Of a stretch of DNA of 64,000 nt, positions 54,671 through 64,000 are shown in pieces. The stretch lies in the NCBI GenBank assembly GCA_047967505.1, contig CM106540.1; one strand, written 5' to 3'. The notes below the pieces were generated by a model, which was not told the origin of the DNA, made no database searches, and saw only the letters and a list, made by a program, of their open reading frames with translations. Within the stretch, counting starts at the first letter, position 1. Each line of letters opens with the position of its first letter. A program made the position numbers and the translations under genes. Origin of the DNA: Dipteris shenzhenensis. Taxonomy: Eukaryota > Polypodiophyta > Polypodiopsida > Gleicheniales.

Positions 54671-54920
54671 CTCTATTCAGGTGAAACCTTACAGACGGAC
54701 TGGTATGAAAAGGCATACACAGGAACATGCACATTTGATAAGTTTCTCTCTCACAGACATAGAGACCTAGAAATAGCACAGAAATAGTGACATAAAATGC
54801 CCTACACTCTATTCAGGTGAAACCTTACAGACGGACTGGTATGATAAGGCATACACAGGAACATGCACATTTGATAAATTTCTCTCTCACAGACATAGAG
54901 ACCTAGAAATAGCACAGAAA
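54650..54920 (+). repeat. 135-bp tandem duplication that includes the LTR end
   Basis: AGTGACATAAAATGCCCTACA with the following CTCTATTCAGG… and up to CACAGAAAT occurs at 54650 and 54785. The unit contains the last 21 bp of the Copia-2 LTR, its TSD and intron sequence. A third, older copy of the intron part without the LTR end continues from about 54.96 kb. Confidence 0.85.
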
Positions 54921-55218
54921 TATTCACACACGTCGGATAGGAACATACACATCTATGATCTAAGCTCTACTCAGGTGAAACCTTACAGACAGACCGGTGT
55001 GATAAAGACATACACAGGAACATGCACATTTGATATGTTTCTCACACAGACATAAAGACGTAGAAATGGCAACAAAATAAATGCTCATCATCTAGACTCT
55101 TCAATATATTGTAAGATAATATGTTCTCGAGACTTAATGCCAATCGTACAGAATGTTTATGTCATTGTTTAATAAATAGTATATATTTTCTTTGTAAACT
55201 TGTAGGATTGTTGTGAAC
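54921..55218. other. GCP4 intron with older repeat unit
   Basis: CTCAGGTGAAACCTTACAGACAGACC…, a diverged copy of the unit at 54.68 kb, followed by unique AT-rich intron. Confidence 0.6.
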
Positions 55219-55444
55219 CTGGATATAAAACTGCAGGTTGGTAATCAGATAGGTCATGTGTTGCCGGATTCGCCACATTGGCATTCGCTGTTGCTGACGT
55301 TGTCTAGCCATGACACCATTTACAGGATCCTTACGCTGCTTAGTGCAGTCTGCTCGATCTTGTTGCATTGCTTCTGCCCATGACTTCTCAAGTTCCAGCT
55401 GTATTCTTTTCAGCCGCAGCAAATACTGGAATACTCTACAATAC
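55219..55444 (-). CDS. GCP4: Gamma-tubulin complex component 4, exon
   Basis: 226 bp: one base, then 75 codons: YCRVFQYLLRLKRIQLELEK, SWAEAMQQDRADCTKQRKDP, an Arg/Gln-rich loop, then PMWRIRQHMTYLITNLQFYI and Q. This is the start of the GRIP2 domain and is strongly plant GCP4-like. Acceptor ATGCAG, donor GTTCAC. Together with the three downstream exons it gives 592 bp of uninterrupted coding sequence. Exons encoding the GRIP1 half were not found upstream in the window; they probably lie beyond 64 kb. Confidence 0.95.
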
Positions 55445-55717
55445 CTGCATTCCACCCACCACAAGTCAAAGGGGAAACAAAAAAGTTCCATTATCTTCCT
55501 TTCCAACTGTATTTCTATCAGAAGTCCGCTTATAATACTGTAAACAAGATTTAGGGTTGATTCATTTCTGTTTACCCTACAATTTGGCCCCAACCCTTAA
55601 GCCCAAGCTATGCCCTCCATATCTTTCCAATATGACACAGATCTGATTTAAAGGAACCTGGAAGGACAGAAAATGGGCTGTTTACAGAAAAGACAAAGCA
55701 CTTATTTCGTAGAGATG

Positions 55718-55722
55718 CTTCA
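55718..55722. repeat. gypsy-4 target site duplication (CTTCA)
   Basis: CTTCA directly before the left LTR and at 60624-60628 directly after the right one. Confidence 0.9.
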
Positions 55723-56230
55723 TGTTATGCTCTAGCCGAGATAGCATGACCTCGGAAAGATCGGTGGGCATTTTCTCTTAGATGACCGACTTCTGTAATA
55801 TTTTATGTGCGTAAATAAAATGGTCAAGGGAAGTAACTGCCAAGGTCCTAGGTGAGGGTGTATTGGCATCGACTAGGTGGTTCTGAGTACTCAGGTCTAG
55901 GTGCACCTAAATGTGTAAAAAAATGCCAAGGGGCAAATGTTTTAATTGTGCCCCAAGAGAGGGGTAAATGGTGTACCAAGCTAAAGGTCTAGAATGATGA
56001 CATGTGGCAGAGGGAACCATCTAGGGAATTGTGGGCTTGTGGATAGGCATGAAGGAATGAATTACGTATCTTTGTGAGCATGCCATCCATGAGATAGGCT
56101 GGGAGGATATTCGGGATGCCAGCGCCTGTGATTTGTCTTACCCTTAATTGACGAAACGAAAAGAGAGACATGTGACTTTGTATTGTCCGTAATTCGACGA
56201 AACAGTGAAAGAAAAAAAAGGAGTTTAACA
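55723..56230 (+). repeat. gypsy-4 5' LTR
   Basis: 508 bp, TGTTATGCTCTAGCC … GAGTTTAACA. Most differences from the other LTR are C/T or G/A. Confidence 0.95.
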
Positions 56231-56232
56231 TT

Positions 56233-56244
56233 TGGTATCAGAGC
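56233..56244 (+). promoter_or_regulatory. gypsy-4 primer-binding site (initiator Met tRNA)
   Basis: TGGTATCAGAGC two bases after the 5' LTR. Confidence 0.93.
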
Positions 56245-56370
56245 TAAGTACGGCCAGCGGACAACGGATGGCGGAATAGTGGGCAGACTGCGCTGGAAGA
56301 CTTCGCAGAAAACATTTCGCTGATTACGTTCTGAATAGACGCCACAGCAAAGACAAGTACCACCGTTGGG

Positions 56371-56565
56371 GTGAAACGGAAAGTAACTCCAATGGCAGCC
56401 CGGCCTTGGTCAAAGTCCTCATTGATCCCTGAGCAAAAAGAGAAAGCTAGAAAAGAAGGATTGTGCTTCGGCTACCTTCAGCGACATCAGTGGAAAGACT
56501 GTCCACTGAACAAAGACCGTCGCACGGCCAGTATGATAATATCTGAATGCGACGCGGAAATGTAG
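56371..56565 (+). pseudogene. gypsy-4 gag remnant with broken zinc knuckle
   Basis: 64 residues; ARPWSKSSLIPEQKEKARKE is the stretch that precedes the chromovirus zinc knuckle. The knuckle reads CFGYLQRHQWKDC: the second Cys is Tyr and one residue is missing. The capsid part of Gag (normally several hundred residues) is not present. Confidence 0.8.
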
Positions 56566-56586
56566 GAGAGTCCCAATGCGGAACAT

Positions 56587-57015
56587 ATGCAGATGCAATT
56601 GGCGGCTCAGAGGTTAGTACCTGTGTTGTTAAGTGTGTCTATTACTAAGTTAGTAAGCGGTGCACCCGATAACATCCTTTCAAAGCCCGTAGCAACGGGG
56701 TATACGGTTTTCGATGAGCCCGAGTTGATTAAAATAAAAGGGCAAGTAGCCAATCATGATGTGATTGTGTTGTTTGACTCAGCGTCAACGCACAATGTAA
56801 TTAACTCGAAGCTTATTAAGAGGCTCAAGTTGAAAACTATTCCGTCTGACTATGCTTATACGGTCAAGATGGCGGACGGAAGTTCAACTGAAGTATGGGA
56901 CCAGAGGGTTACCCAGTTGGAACTTCGAATTCAGGACTATGTTGAGAAGCTGGACTTTGAGTTGACCAGGCTTGCTCACGCAGATATAGCCCTAGGCATG
57001 GCTTGGCATTTTTGA
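56587..57015 (+). pseudogene. gypsy-4 protease
   Basis: 142-residue frame in phase with the rest of pol. IVLFDSASTHNVINSKLIKR is the retropepsin active site, with DSAS where D-S-G-S/A is usual, so the Gly of the catalytic triplet is replaced. Ends at a TGA near 57013. Confidence 0.85.
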
Positions 57016-57060
57016 AAAAATTCATCCATTGATTGGAAAAAGCATATTTACCAGTTTAAG

Positions 57061-58485
57061 ATGAACGGGGTAGAATATGTTTTGCGAGGTGAAAAGGATT
57101 TACCTCAAGGACCATTGATTTCAGCCATGGAAATTCGGAAGACTCCGAAAGAGTTTCTGTGTCTGTGTATAGCATCGATAGAGTCGATTGATGATGCGTC
57201 GACTATCACTGAGGCTACCCAAGATGGAAAAATGGCCGAGTTGGCTAAAGAGATATCGGAGAAGTTCTCTGATTGTTTTAGGGATGAGTTACCTTATGGG
57301 TTACCTCCAGAGCGGAATGTTCAACATAAAATTGAGCTTATCCCGGGAGCAAAACCTGTAAATAGACCTCCCTATAGATTAAGCTTTACAGAAGAAGCTG
57401 AGGTGCGAAGACAACTGGAAGAATACCTCAAGTTGGGACAGATTCAACCCAGTTTTTCACCTTTTGCTTCGCCAGTGATATTAAAGAGGAAGAAAGATGA
57501 TACTTTTCACCTCTGTATAGATTACAGAGCATTGAATAATATCCCTATTAAGCACAGGTATCCAATGGCTCGGATCGATGATTTGCTAGATGCATTGCAT
57601 GGATCCGTAATTTTCAATAAGATAGATCTTAAGTGTGGCTACCATCAGATCCGTATTAGAGCCGAGGATGTGCATAAAACCACTTTTAGAAGTAGGTTTG
57701 GTCATTATGAGTTTTTGGTAATGCCCTTTGGACTTACCAATGCTCCAGCTACATTCGTCATGCTTATGAACGATTTACTACGTCCGTATATCGGAAAGTT
57801 TGTAGTACATTTTATTGACGATATTCTGGTATTCAGTAAAAGTATTACTGAGCATCACGAACACTTAAGAATAGTGTTCAGTACTTTGAGGAAAGCCAGT
57901 CTTTATGTAAATAAGAAGAAAACTATACTGTGTATGGTTAGACTTGAATACTTAGGATTCATAATTACTCCAGAGGGGGTAGAAATGGATCCAAAGAAAG
58001 TGGCTGTGATACTAACTTGGCCAATCCCTCATAGTCTGACCGCTTTGCGATCATTCTTGGAATTTGTCCAATTTTATCGAAGGCATATCAAAGGATATTT
58101 CGAAATAGTATCGCCATTGACTGATCTGACCTCAGATAAAGTACCTTTTATATGGGGACAGAATCAACAAGAAATTGTTAACACCATAAAACAAGCTGTG
58201 GTCATAGGACCGGTGTTAAAAATAGTTCATCCCCAGAAACCGTTGTTCCTGGAAACCGATGCAAGTGGCTTTGCGGTAGGAGCAGTTCTCCTCCAAGAGG
58301 GAAGGCCAGTAGCCTTTGAAAGCAAGAAGCTTTCTCCCTCTCAAAGAAATTGGCCAACTCATGAATTAGAGTTGTATGCTGTTGTCCATGCTTTGAAAAC
58401 ATGGCGACATTATTTGTATGGATCAGAGTTTTATGTGGATGTTGATCATGATACTCTGAAACATTTTTGTAAACAACCCGACTAG
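57061..58485 (+). pseudogene. gypsy-4 reverse transcriptase and RNase H
   Basis: 474-residue frame. RT blocks: RPPYRLSFTEEAEVRRQLEE, CIDYRALNNIPIKHRYPMAR, IFNKIDLKCGYHQIRI, VMPFGLTNAPATFVMLMND, and the catalytic box VVHFIDDILVFS with both Asp present. Connection: LEYLGFIITPEGVEMDPKKV. RNase H: FLETDASGFAVGAVLLQEG, FESKKLSPSQRNWPTHELEL, YVDVDHDTLKHFCKQPD, then TAG. Gly in KCGYHQ replaces the usual Ser/Ala (SGYHQ). Nearly complete. Confidence 0.93.
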
Positions 58486-58515
58486 AGAGGCTGCCAAGCT
58501 AGGTGGGCAGAACTC

Positions 58516-60105
58516 ATGCAAGAGTTTAATTTGACGATTCGGTACCAAAGAGGAAAAGATAATAAAGTTGTTGATGCGTTGTCACGCGTTATACATAACA
58601 TGAGTTTCACAGTGTTAGAGAGCGCTCTAATGACCGAGATTAGAGAAACTCAAAAGGTAGACGAGTTTGTCCAGAGTCTATGGCCTAAGGCTCATGTGTT
58701 AAAACCCAAGGAAAACGAAAAGGATGGCCTGGCATCCAGAAAAGCCCAAACTTATGCAAGATATACCATAAGGGATGGTATGTTGAAAAGAAATGGCAAG
58801 GTAGTAGTACCTGATCAAAATGATCTCAGGCAGAGAGTCATTCGACAGTGCCATGATAGCCCATGTGCGGGACATCCAGGAGTCGAGAAGACATATGATC
58901 TCGTGAAGCGAGATTTCTTTTTGCCAAAGATGAAAAAGCATATTCATGAATATGTGACACGTTTTTCGTGTCAGGTAAGTAAGGCAGAGCGGGTGAAGCC
59001 ACCCGGCCTTTTACAGCCCTTGGGGATACCACTAAGTAAGTGGGAGAGCATTTCCACGGACTTTATTGTAGGGCTGCCTAGGACACAAGGTGGATATGAT
59101 TCTATCCTTGTGGTGGTTGATCGTCTCACCAAGATGGCTCACTTCATTCCAACTAGAGAATTTGTTAGTGCCCCGCAAGTGGCGGATTTTTTTATTAGAC
59201 ATATATTTCGTCTGCATGGATTACCCAAATCCATAGTGTCAGACAGAGATGTCAAATTTACCGGTCATTTTTGGACTGCGGTATTTGAGACACTAAGGAC
59301 TGAGTTGGGAATGAGTAGTGGGGATCATCCAGAAACCGATGGTCAGACGGAAAGAATCAACCAAATTTTAGAGAATATGCTTAGAGCATATGTGTCATTG
59401 AGGCAACATACATGGGACAAGTGGTTGCCATTGTTGGAGTTTGCCTACAATGATAGAAAACATTCCTGTACAAGGTTCAGTCCGTTTGAGCTGAACTATG
59501 GTTATAGGCCAGCGAATCCAACTATAGTTGGAATACCTCAGAAAGTGCCTAGTGCCGCGAACTTTGTGGTTCAGATGCAGGAGATGCTAGCACTTGCGAG
59601 AGCTAACATCCGCCAAGCTATGGATAGAGCTAAGGCATATGTGGATGAAAACCGATCCGCTAGAGAATTTAAGGAAGGAGAAAAAGTTTTTCTCAGAGTT
59701 CCTTCGCACTCTAAGTCTTTGACTGCAGGAGAGTGTGCTAAGTTATCACCTCGATATTGTGGGCCATGGTTAATTCTAAAAAGAATAGGCAAGGTAGCCT
59801 ATAAATTAGAATTGCCACAGGGTTGCAAGGTGCATCCAGTGTTTCATGTTTCTCGTTTAAAGAAATTTTTGCATACTGGTGACTCACTAATCGAAGGTGT
59901 TCTTTTGTTTCAGGAGATAGACGATAATGCAAGACGCAAACCAACAAGAATCCTAGACCGAGGAACAATGCAAGTGCGCAATCGGAAGATACCCACGGTG
60001 TTGGTTGCATGGCATGGTCTACCTCTATCGGAAGCTACCTGGGAATCCGTATACCAGTTACGGAGAGTGTTCCCAAATTTCATCATCAAGGACGCTGATA
60101 CTTGA
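58516..60105 (+). pseudogene. gypsy-4 integrase with chromodomain-like end
   Basis: 529-residue frame continuing pol after the TAG. Begins with the RNase H end (LTIRYQRGKDNKVVDALSRV). Zinc domain: CHDSPCAGHPGVEKTYDLV, but the CxxC half reads RFSCQ, so one Cys is lost. Core: STDFIVGLPRTQGGYDSILV, IVSDRDVKFTGHFWTAVFET, DGQTERINQILENMLRAY, giving D, D and E. C-terminus: VHPVFHVSRLKKFL, then PTRILDRGTMQVRN and LVAWHGLPLSEATWESVYQL, a chromodomain-like module that in chromoviruses guides integration to chromatin. Confidence 0.93.
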
Positions 60106-60117
60106 AGAGGGAAGGAA
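60104..60117 (+). promoter_or_regulatory. gypsy-4 polypurine tract
   Basis: GAAGAGGGAAGGAA immediately before the 3' LTR. Confidence 0.85.
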
Positions 60118-60623
60118 TGTTATGCTCTAGCCGAGATAGCATGACCTCGGAAAGATCGGTGGGCATTTTCTCTTAGATGACCGACTTCTGTAATATTTTA
60201 TGTGCGTAAATAAAATAGTCAAGGGAAGTAACTGCCAAGGTCCTAGGTGAGGGTGTATTGGCATCGACTAGGTGGTTCTGAGTGCTCAGGCCTAGGTGCA
60301 CCTAAATGTGTTAAAAAATGCCAAGGGGCAAATGTTTTAATTGTGCCCCAAGAGAGGGGTAAATGGTGTACCAAGCTAAAGGTCTAGAATGATGACATGT
60401 GGCAAAGGGAACCATCTAGGGAATTGTGGGCTTGTGGATAGGCATGAAGGAATGAATTACGTATCTTTGTGAGCATGCCATCCATGAGATAGGCTGGGAG
60501 GATATTCGGGATGCCAGCGCCTGTGATTTGTCTTATTCTCGATTGACGAAATGAAAAGAGAGATGTGACTTTGTATTGTCTGTAATTCGATGGAACAGTG
60601 AAAGAAAAAAAACGAGTTTAACA
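60118..60623 (+). repeat. gypsy-4 3' LTR
   Basis: 506 bp, TGTTATGC … GTTTAACA, followed by CTTCA. Confidence 0.95.
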
Positions 60624-60628
60624 CTTCA

Positions 60629-61230
60629 TGCACTACTATGGAGACGCTTCATGCATTACATTTTGGGGACTATATGAAAGCTATTTATTGGTCCCATAGA
60701 TCTTTCTGGTCTTCTGCAAGTGTTAATTGAGCTTTTTTCCTTTTGGATATTGTCAAGGGATCACCCAAGCTTTACATCACACCGAGATCTGATGTAAAGG
60801 AAGCCTAGAAGAAAGGCAAATCGCCTGTTTACAGAATATAGAATGCCTTTTTAGGGAGTTCAAATCTCAGCCTATAGACTGTGTCTTAAATTGATATAGT
60901 GATGGCCCTATTATGCTAGCATTGGAAATAGTATGCTTTTATAATAAGGGTAAAGATGCTTCACACACACCTATGGAGATGCTTCATCCATTCACATTTT
61001 GGGGATTTGATGTGAAAGCAACTTATTGGTCCCATAGATCTTTTTAGTCTTTTACAGGCATTAATAGATCTTACTTTCTTTCTAGATATTAGTCAAGGGA
61101 GTGGCCTTGCTCACCCATGCTTTACATCAGGCACAGATCTGATGTAAAGGAACTTGAAAGGAGGGCAAATGGGCAGTTCACAGTAAAGACAAAGCTATTA
61201 TCATGGAGTTCAAGCCTAAAGACTTTCAGT
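60629..61230 (+). repeat. 350-bp tandem repeat flanking gypsy-4
   Basis: Two copies of a unit containing ATGGAGA-GCTTCAT…ACATTTTGGGGA, TTGGTCCCATAGATCTTT and CTTTACATCA…AGATCTGATGTAAAG (60770 and 61120). A partial copy (CACAGATCTGATTTAAAGGAACC, then CAGAAAAGACAAAGC) lies at 55.63-55.72 kb, left of gypsy-4, so the element landed inside this array. Confidence 0.8.
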
Positions 61231-62489
61231 GCTAAATTGATGTAGTGATGGCAGGAAAAGACCACATTGCCCATAGGGTTTGGGGATTGAATGCCAAGAC
61301 AACTTCTAGAACCCCAATATTAAGCTTTCATGTGGAGGCACATGACTTGGAGTGGAAGCCCTCTTGGGAACGATGTTGGGGATCTCCGACCATTTTTGGG
61401 CCCCCATCGCCATTTTTGGACCCTCAGCATTGGGGGGTCTATGAGCATTTTTGGGCCCCCACCGCCATTTTGGGGGCCCCCAACCACCTACAAACAACTT
61501 TTAAAAATCTTTTTGGGGCAAAAAAAATGGCAACAGGGAGGGCCAAAAAGGGCTAGTGTTAGGGGGTCTAGGACCATTTTGAGGGCACCACACCCATTTT
61601 GGGTCCCTACCTTTAACATTGCCTTGGCATTAGGAGCCCAAAACCAGCGGTGGGGGCCCAAAAAGGGTAGATGATCCTCCAACCCCGGAGCACCAACGTT
61701 CGATTGCCAAGCACAATTGTAACATTTGGAGTTAATGATTAAACTATTCTACTATTCAAAAGTAAAGTCATTTTCATCATTAGAAATGTTTAGAGTCTCC
61801 ATTTAGCATTGCCATACAATTGTCAAGCATAACTATAAGCAATGTGTTGACGACTACCATCCATAGCAAATGGCTCACATTCACATTTAACATTGCTATT
61901 CAATTGTCAAACATATTCTTAACATTTGGAGTATTGCATTCATAACTCTAGAGAAATTTTAAAGCCATGTTGACTACTATCACCTACTACAAGACTTTGT
62001 CTCTAGAGAATAGGCTTTTTCTCCTATGTCTAATAGTGTCTACTTTGAAGTTTGTGTAGGCTGAATCGAGAAGATAAATGCAAGCATCAAACATCATATA
62101 CCATCTTTGACTACGAGGGCTGCAAGTTTATGACTTTGTCTAGTAGCCTTTTATACAAAGAGGGCAGCACAGTGCTAATCTAGGTAGTTGAGCTGACTCA
62201 TGTGCACGAACCCATGGGCAACCAAACAATGGTAACAACCTCAGATCTCATAGTATCTCGTGCAACTCATCAGTACATGATCCTGACTCTCCACAAGTAT
62301 GCTACAATATGTAAGGCATGTCTTACCACAGATGAAGCATGAGAGCATCATGACCTGTAACCTCTAAAATCGGACCCACTCAGCCTCTATAGCTTACAAC
62401 CCAAAATGTTCATGCATACAATACTAAACATCTAACTAGTGACAAAAGCTGTAAAACAATATGGAGAGTATCGCGACAATGGTCCACAA
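61231..62489. other. Non-coding DNA with CCATTTTTGGGCCCC repeats
   Basis: At 61.37-61.66 kb variants of GCCATTTTTGGGCCCCC recur six or so times, including the palindrome GGGGGCCCCC. From 61.7 kb AT-rich DNA shows short repeats (ACATTTAACATTGC, CAATTGTCAA). No gene. Confidence 0.55.
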
Positions 62490-63380
62490 CATCAGTTTAA
62501 GACTAAGAGTCTTTGGGTTTAGATTTGAATTGTCTAATTAAAGCTATTCCATCTCGGTATACAGCCCATTTACCAGCTTTGCGTGCATCTTTAACTTTGG
62601 TAAGCTCCATATTCCTCTATTTGAGCTGAGTTGGGGTGAGTTCCTCGGATATCCAAATCCTTGTGCCCTTCAGCTTGTTTGTTTGTCGTAAAATCTTAGT
62701 TCTCCTGCCTTCTCATTAAAAAACACATGTACTTGCATTCCATTTTGAGAGACACAGCTGATATCATTTTCATCCCACTCCACTTGTGGTATTTATTTCT
62801 TGAGGCATGAATCTTGTCATCCTCTGTGTTCCCTGCTTCGTCATCAGGGCAATCCTTGGGCAGCCCTCCGATGCGTAATATTTTCCTATTATGCACTCTC
62901 ACCTGCTGCTCTTTACTTCTGTGTAGAGGTCTGCTTTATTGAGTTTGCAGTTGGGAACAGTGATCATCTCTTCCTTGGCTGAGCTAACCTGAGTATTGAT
63001 CATTTTCTTGACCTTGGAAACAAGTATTGGTGCTGGTGGAGATGTGTTGCATTTCTCCATAACTTCTGCAATAATTTCCTACTTGCCTTTGCTCTCCATC
63101 TCACTCACCTTTTTGCTAAGAGCTGCAACTAGCGAGCTCTCTAACTTCTTGTTCCAGATAATAGATGTGTTCCTGAGGGTCCGATCCAATCCTTCACTTG
63201 TAGGTCAGAGCATAGGGGCTGGGTGTTGCTGCAATAGTGGAATATGGGGACTTGTTCGCTGGAGTATAGGCAAATGGCTTTGTTTTGGGGAACTCCATAT
63301 TGGCCTTCTTAAACTTGGAGGCCCTTTGCTGGATCTAACCCCCAGAGCTGTGCCAAGGCTCAGCCCACCCAGGGTGGTCT
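62490..63380 (-). pseudogene. LINE-like ORF1 relic
   Basis: On the minus strand, over several frames: LVAALSKKVSEMESKGK and NTQVSSAKEEMITVPNCKLN (helical), ILRIGGLPKDCPDDEAG, TKILRQTNKLKGTRIWISEE, LTPTQLK, and MELTKVKDARKAGKWAVYRD followed by GIALIRQ. The coiled coil, then an RRM-like segment, then this C-terminal block, resembles ORF1 proteins of some non-LTR elements (Transposase_22-like). Stops throughout. The assignment is by general pattern and is not firm. Confidence 0.45.
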
Positions 63381-63609
63381 AAAACCTACATCTGCCTACA
63401 ACCCCCCTGTTTGTTGCTGCTGGTACCCGAAAGAGACTGCACTGCATGCACGGATTGTACAGCGGTCTGTGTACGGACCGTACAGCAAGCTGCATACAGC
63501 GTTGTACGGCGAACTAGGAGAGACGAGCTGGGAGGCAGGCTGGGAGAGACAGGCTGAAGCTGTACGGATGATGGACAACGGGTTGAGGCTGTACAGATGA
63601 CAGACTGAG

Positions 63610-63661
<52 letters not shown>

Positions 63662-64000
63662 ACACACACACACACACACACAGAGAACACAGGAGAGTGT
63701 GTGCTTATGTGTGCATGCATGTGACTGTAAGTGTTTGCACATTTGCACAAGAACGAGTGTGCCCATAGATGCATGTGAACTTTGAATAGATGCCACAGCA
63801 ATCTACACACCCTGCTACTTTAGGAGCTAGGGGTAGCCACTGCACCACACCCATCCGAGTGCCAAGTGGCAGCTGCAGCGCTCACCTTAAGCCTGCCATG
63901 GATGAGCAAATACAATGCATTAAAACACTCCAGAAACAATACCATGCGGGCTCTATCAGGACAATTGAGACAAACTGTATGTTTTCACAGATAAGGTCAT
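63381..64000. other. Non-coding end of window with microsatellite
   Basis: GTACGG/GTACAG-rich dyads at 63.44-63.55 kb, the compound microsatellite, then unique sequence. All long frames here come from the microsatellite. Confidence 0.6.
63613..63682 (+). repeat. Compound (GA)n(CA)n microsatellite
   Basis: About 46 bp of GA followed by about 24 bp of CA. Confidence 0.95.

Larger units (their letters stand above)
55723..60623 (+). mobile_element. Ty3/gypsy chromovirus lacking most of gag (gypsy-4)
   Basis: 4901 bp with LTRs of 508 and 506 bp, TSD CTTCA, an iMet primer site and a polypurine tract. A single plus-strand frame runs from the zinc-knuckle remnant through protease, RT, RNase H, integrase and a chromodomain-like C-terminus, interrupted by only three stop codons (near 56563, 57013 and 58483). 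About 350 bp separate the primer site from protease, so gag is almost absent. The LTRs differ at about 14 positions plus a 2-bp indel (roughly 3%). Confidence 0.95.

Noticed and set aside
63386-63810. Frames with poly-Ser-Leu and poly-Cys-Val
   Set aside because: Produced by the GA/CA microsatellite.

Overview
This window looks like nuclear DNA from a large-genome seed plant, most likely a gymnosperm such as a conifer (inferred). The evidence is nested Ty3/gypsy, Ty1/copia and plant L1-type LINE relics, plant-type spliced exons, multi-kilobase introns filled with retroelements, and a tubulin-complex gene that resembles land-plant GCP4. I see no prokaryotic features, CRISPR array, rRNA or tRNA gene.

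Layout. 1-3.7 kb: decayed Ty3/gypsy relic (gypsy-1, minus strand). 3.7-7.4 kb: plant L1 LINE (LINE-1, plus strand), broken off inside its reverse transcriptase. 7.4-19.9 kb: an unrecognised multi-exon gene or pseudogene ('gene X', minus strand). It contains a tandem array of short in-phase exons at 9.36-10.9 kb. One exon is split by a complete Ty1/copia element (Copia-1, 13359-19285, TSD TGAAC, two 173-bp LTRs with 4 differences). 19.9-24.3 kb: non-coding, with a cluster of six hairpins (22.1-23.1 kb) that share a core but have different, self-complementary arms. 24.3-25.3 kb: an open frame behind a possible splice acceptor that runs into CT-rich low-complexity DNA. 26.3-34.6 kb: Ty3/gypsy element (gypsy-2, plus strand) with gag, pol and a long decayed coiled-coil reading frame downstream of pol. 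35-35.5 kb: CTCC minisatellite. 35.9-45.7 kb: gypsy-3 (minus strand), split by a 6.9-kb L1 LINE (LINE-2, 37116-44008) with a 15-bp target duplication.

47.3-55.4 kb holds the one clearly functional-looking host gene: four exons of gamma-tubulin complex component 4 (GCP4, minus strand), with GT/AG borders and matching phases. The intron between two of them carries a second complete but decayed copia (Copia-2, 49563-54670, TSD CTCTA). Upstream of these exons lies a nearly complete Ty3/gypsy chromovirus that has lost most of gag (gypsy-4, 55723-60623, TSD CTTCA), inserted in a tandemly repeated sequence, then repeats, a LINE-like ORF relic and GA/CA microsatellites. The first and last GCP4 exons were not found and probably lie outside the window.

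The genes do not form a pathway. The window records a host gene expanding by intron insertion, a second host-like locus disrupted by a copia element, and several nested retroelement generations. The least explained items are the hairpin cluster and the tandem exon array.
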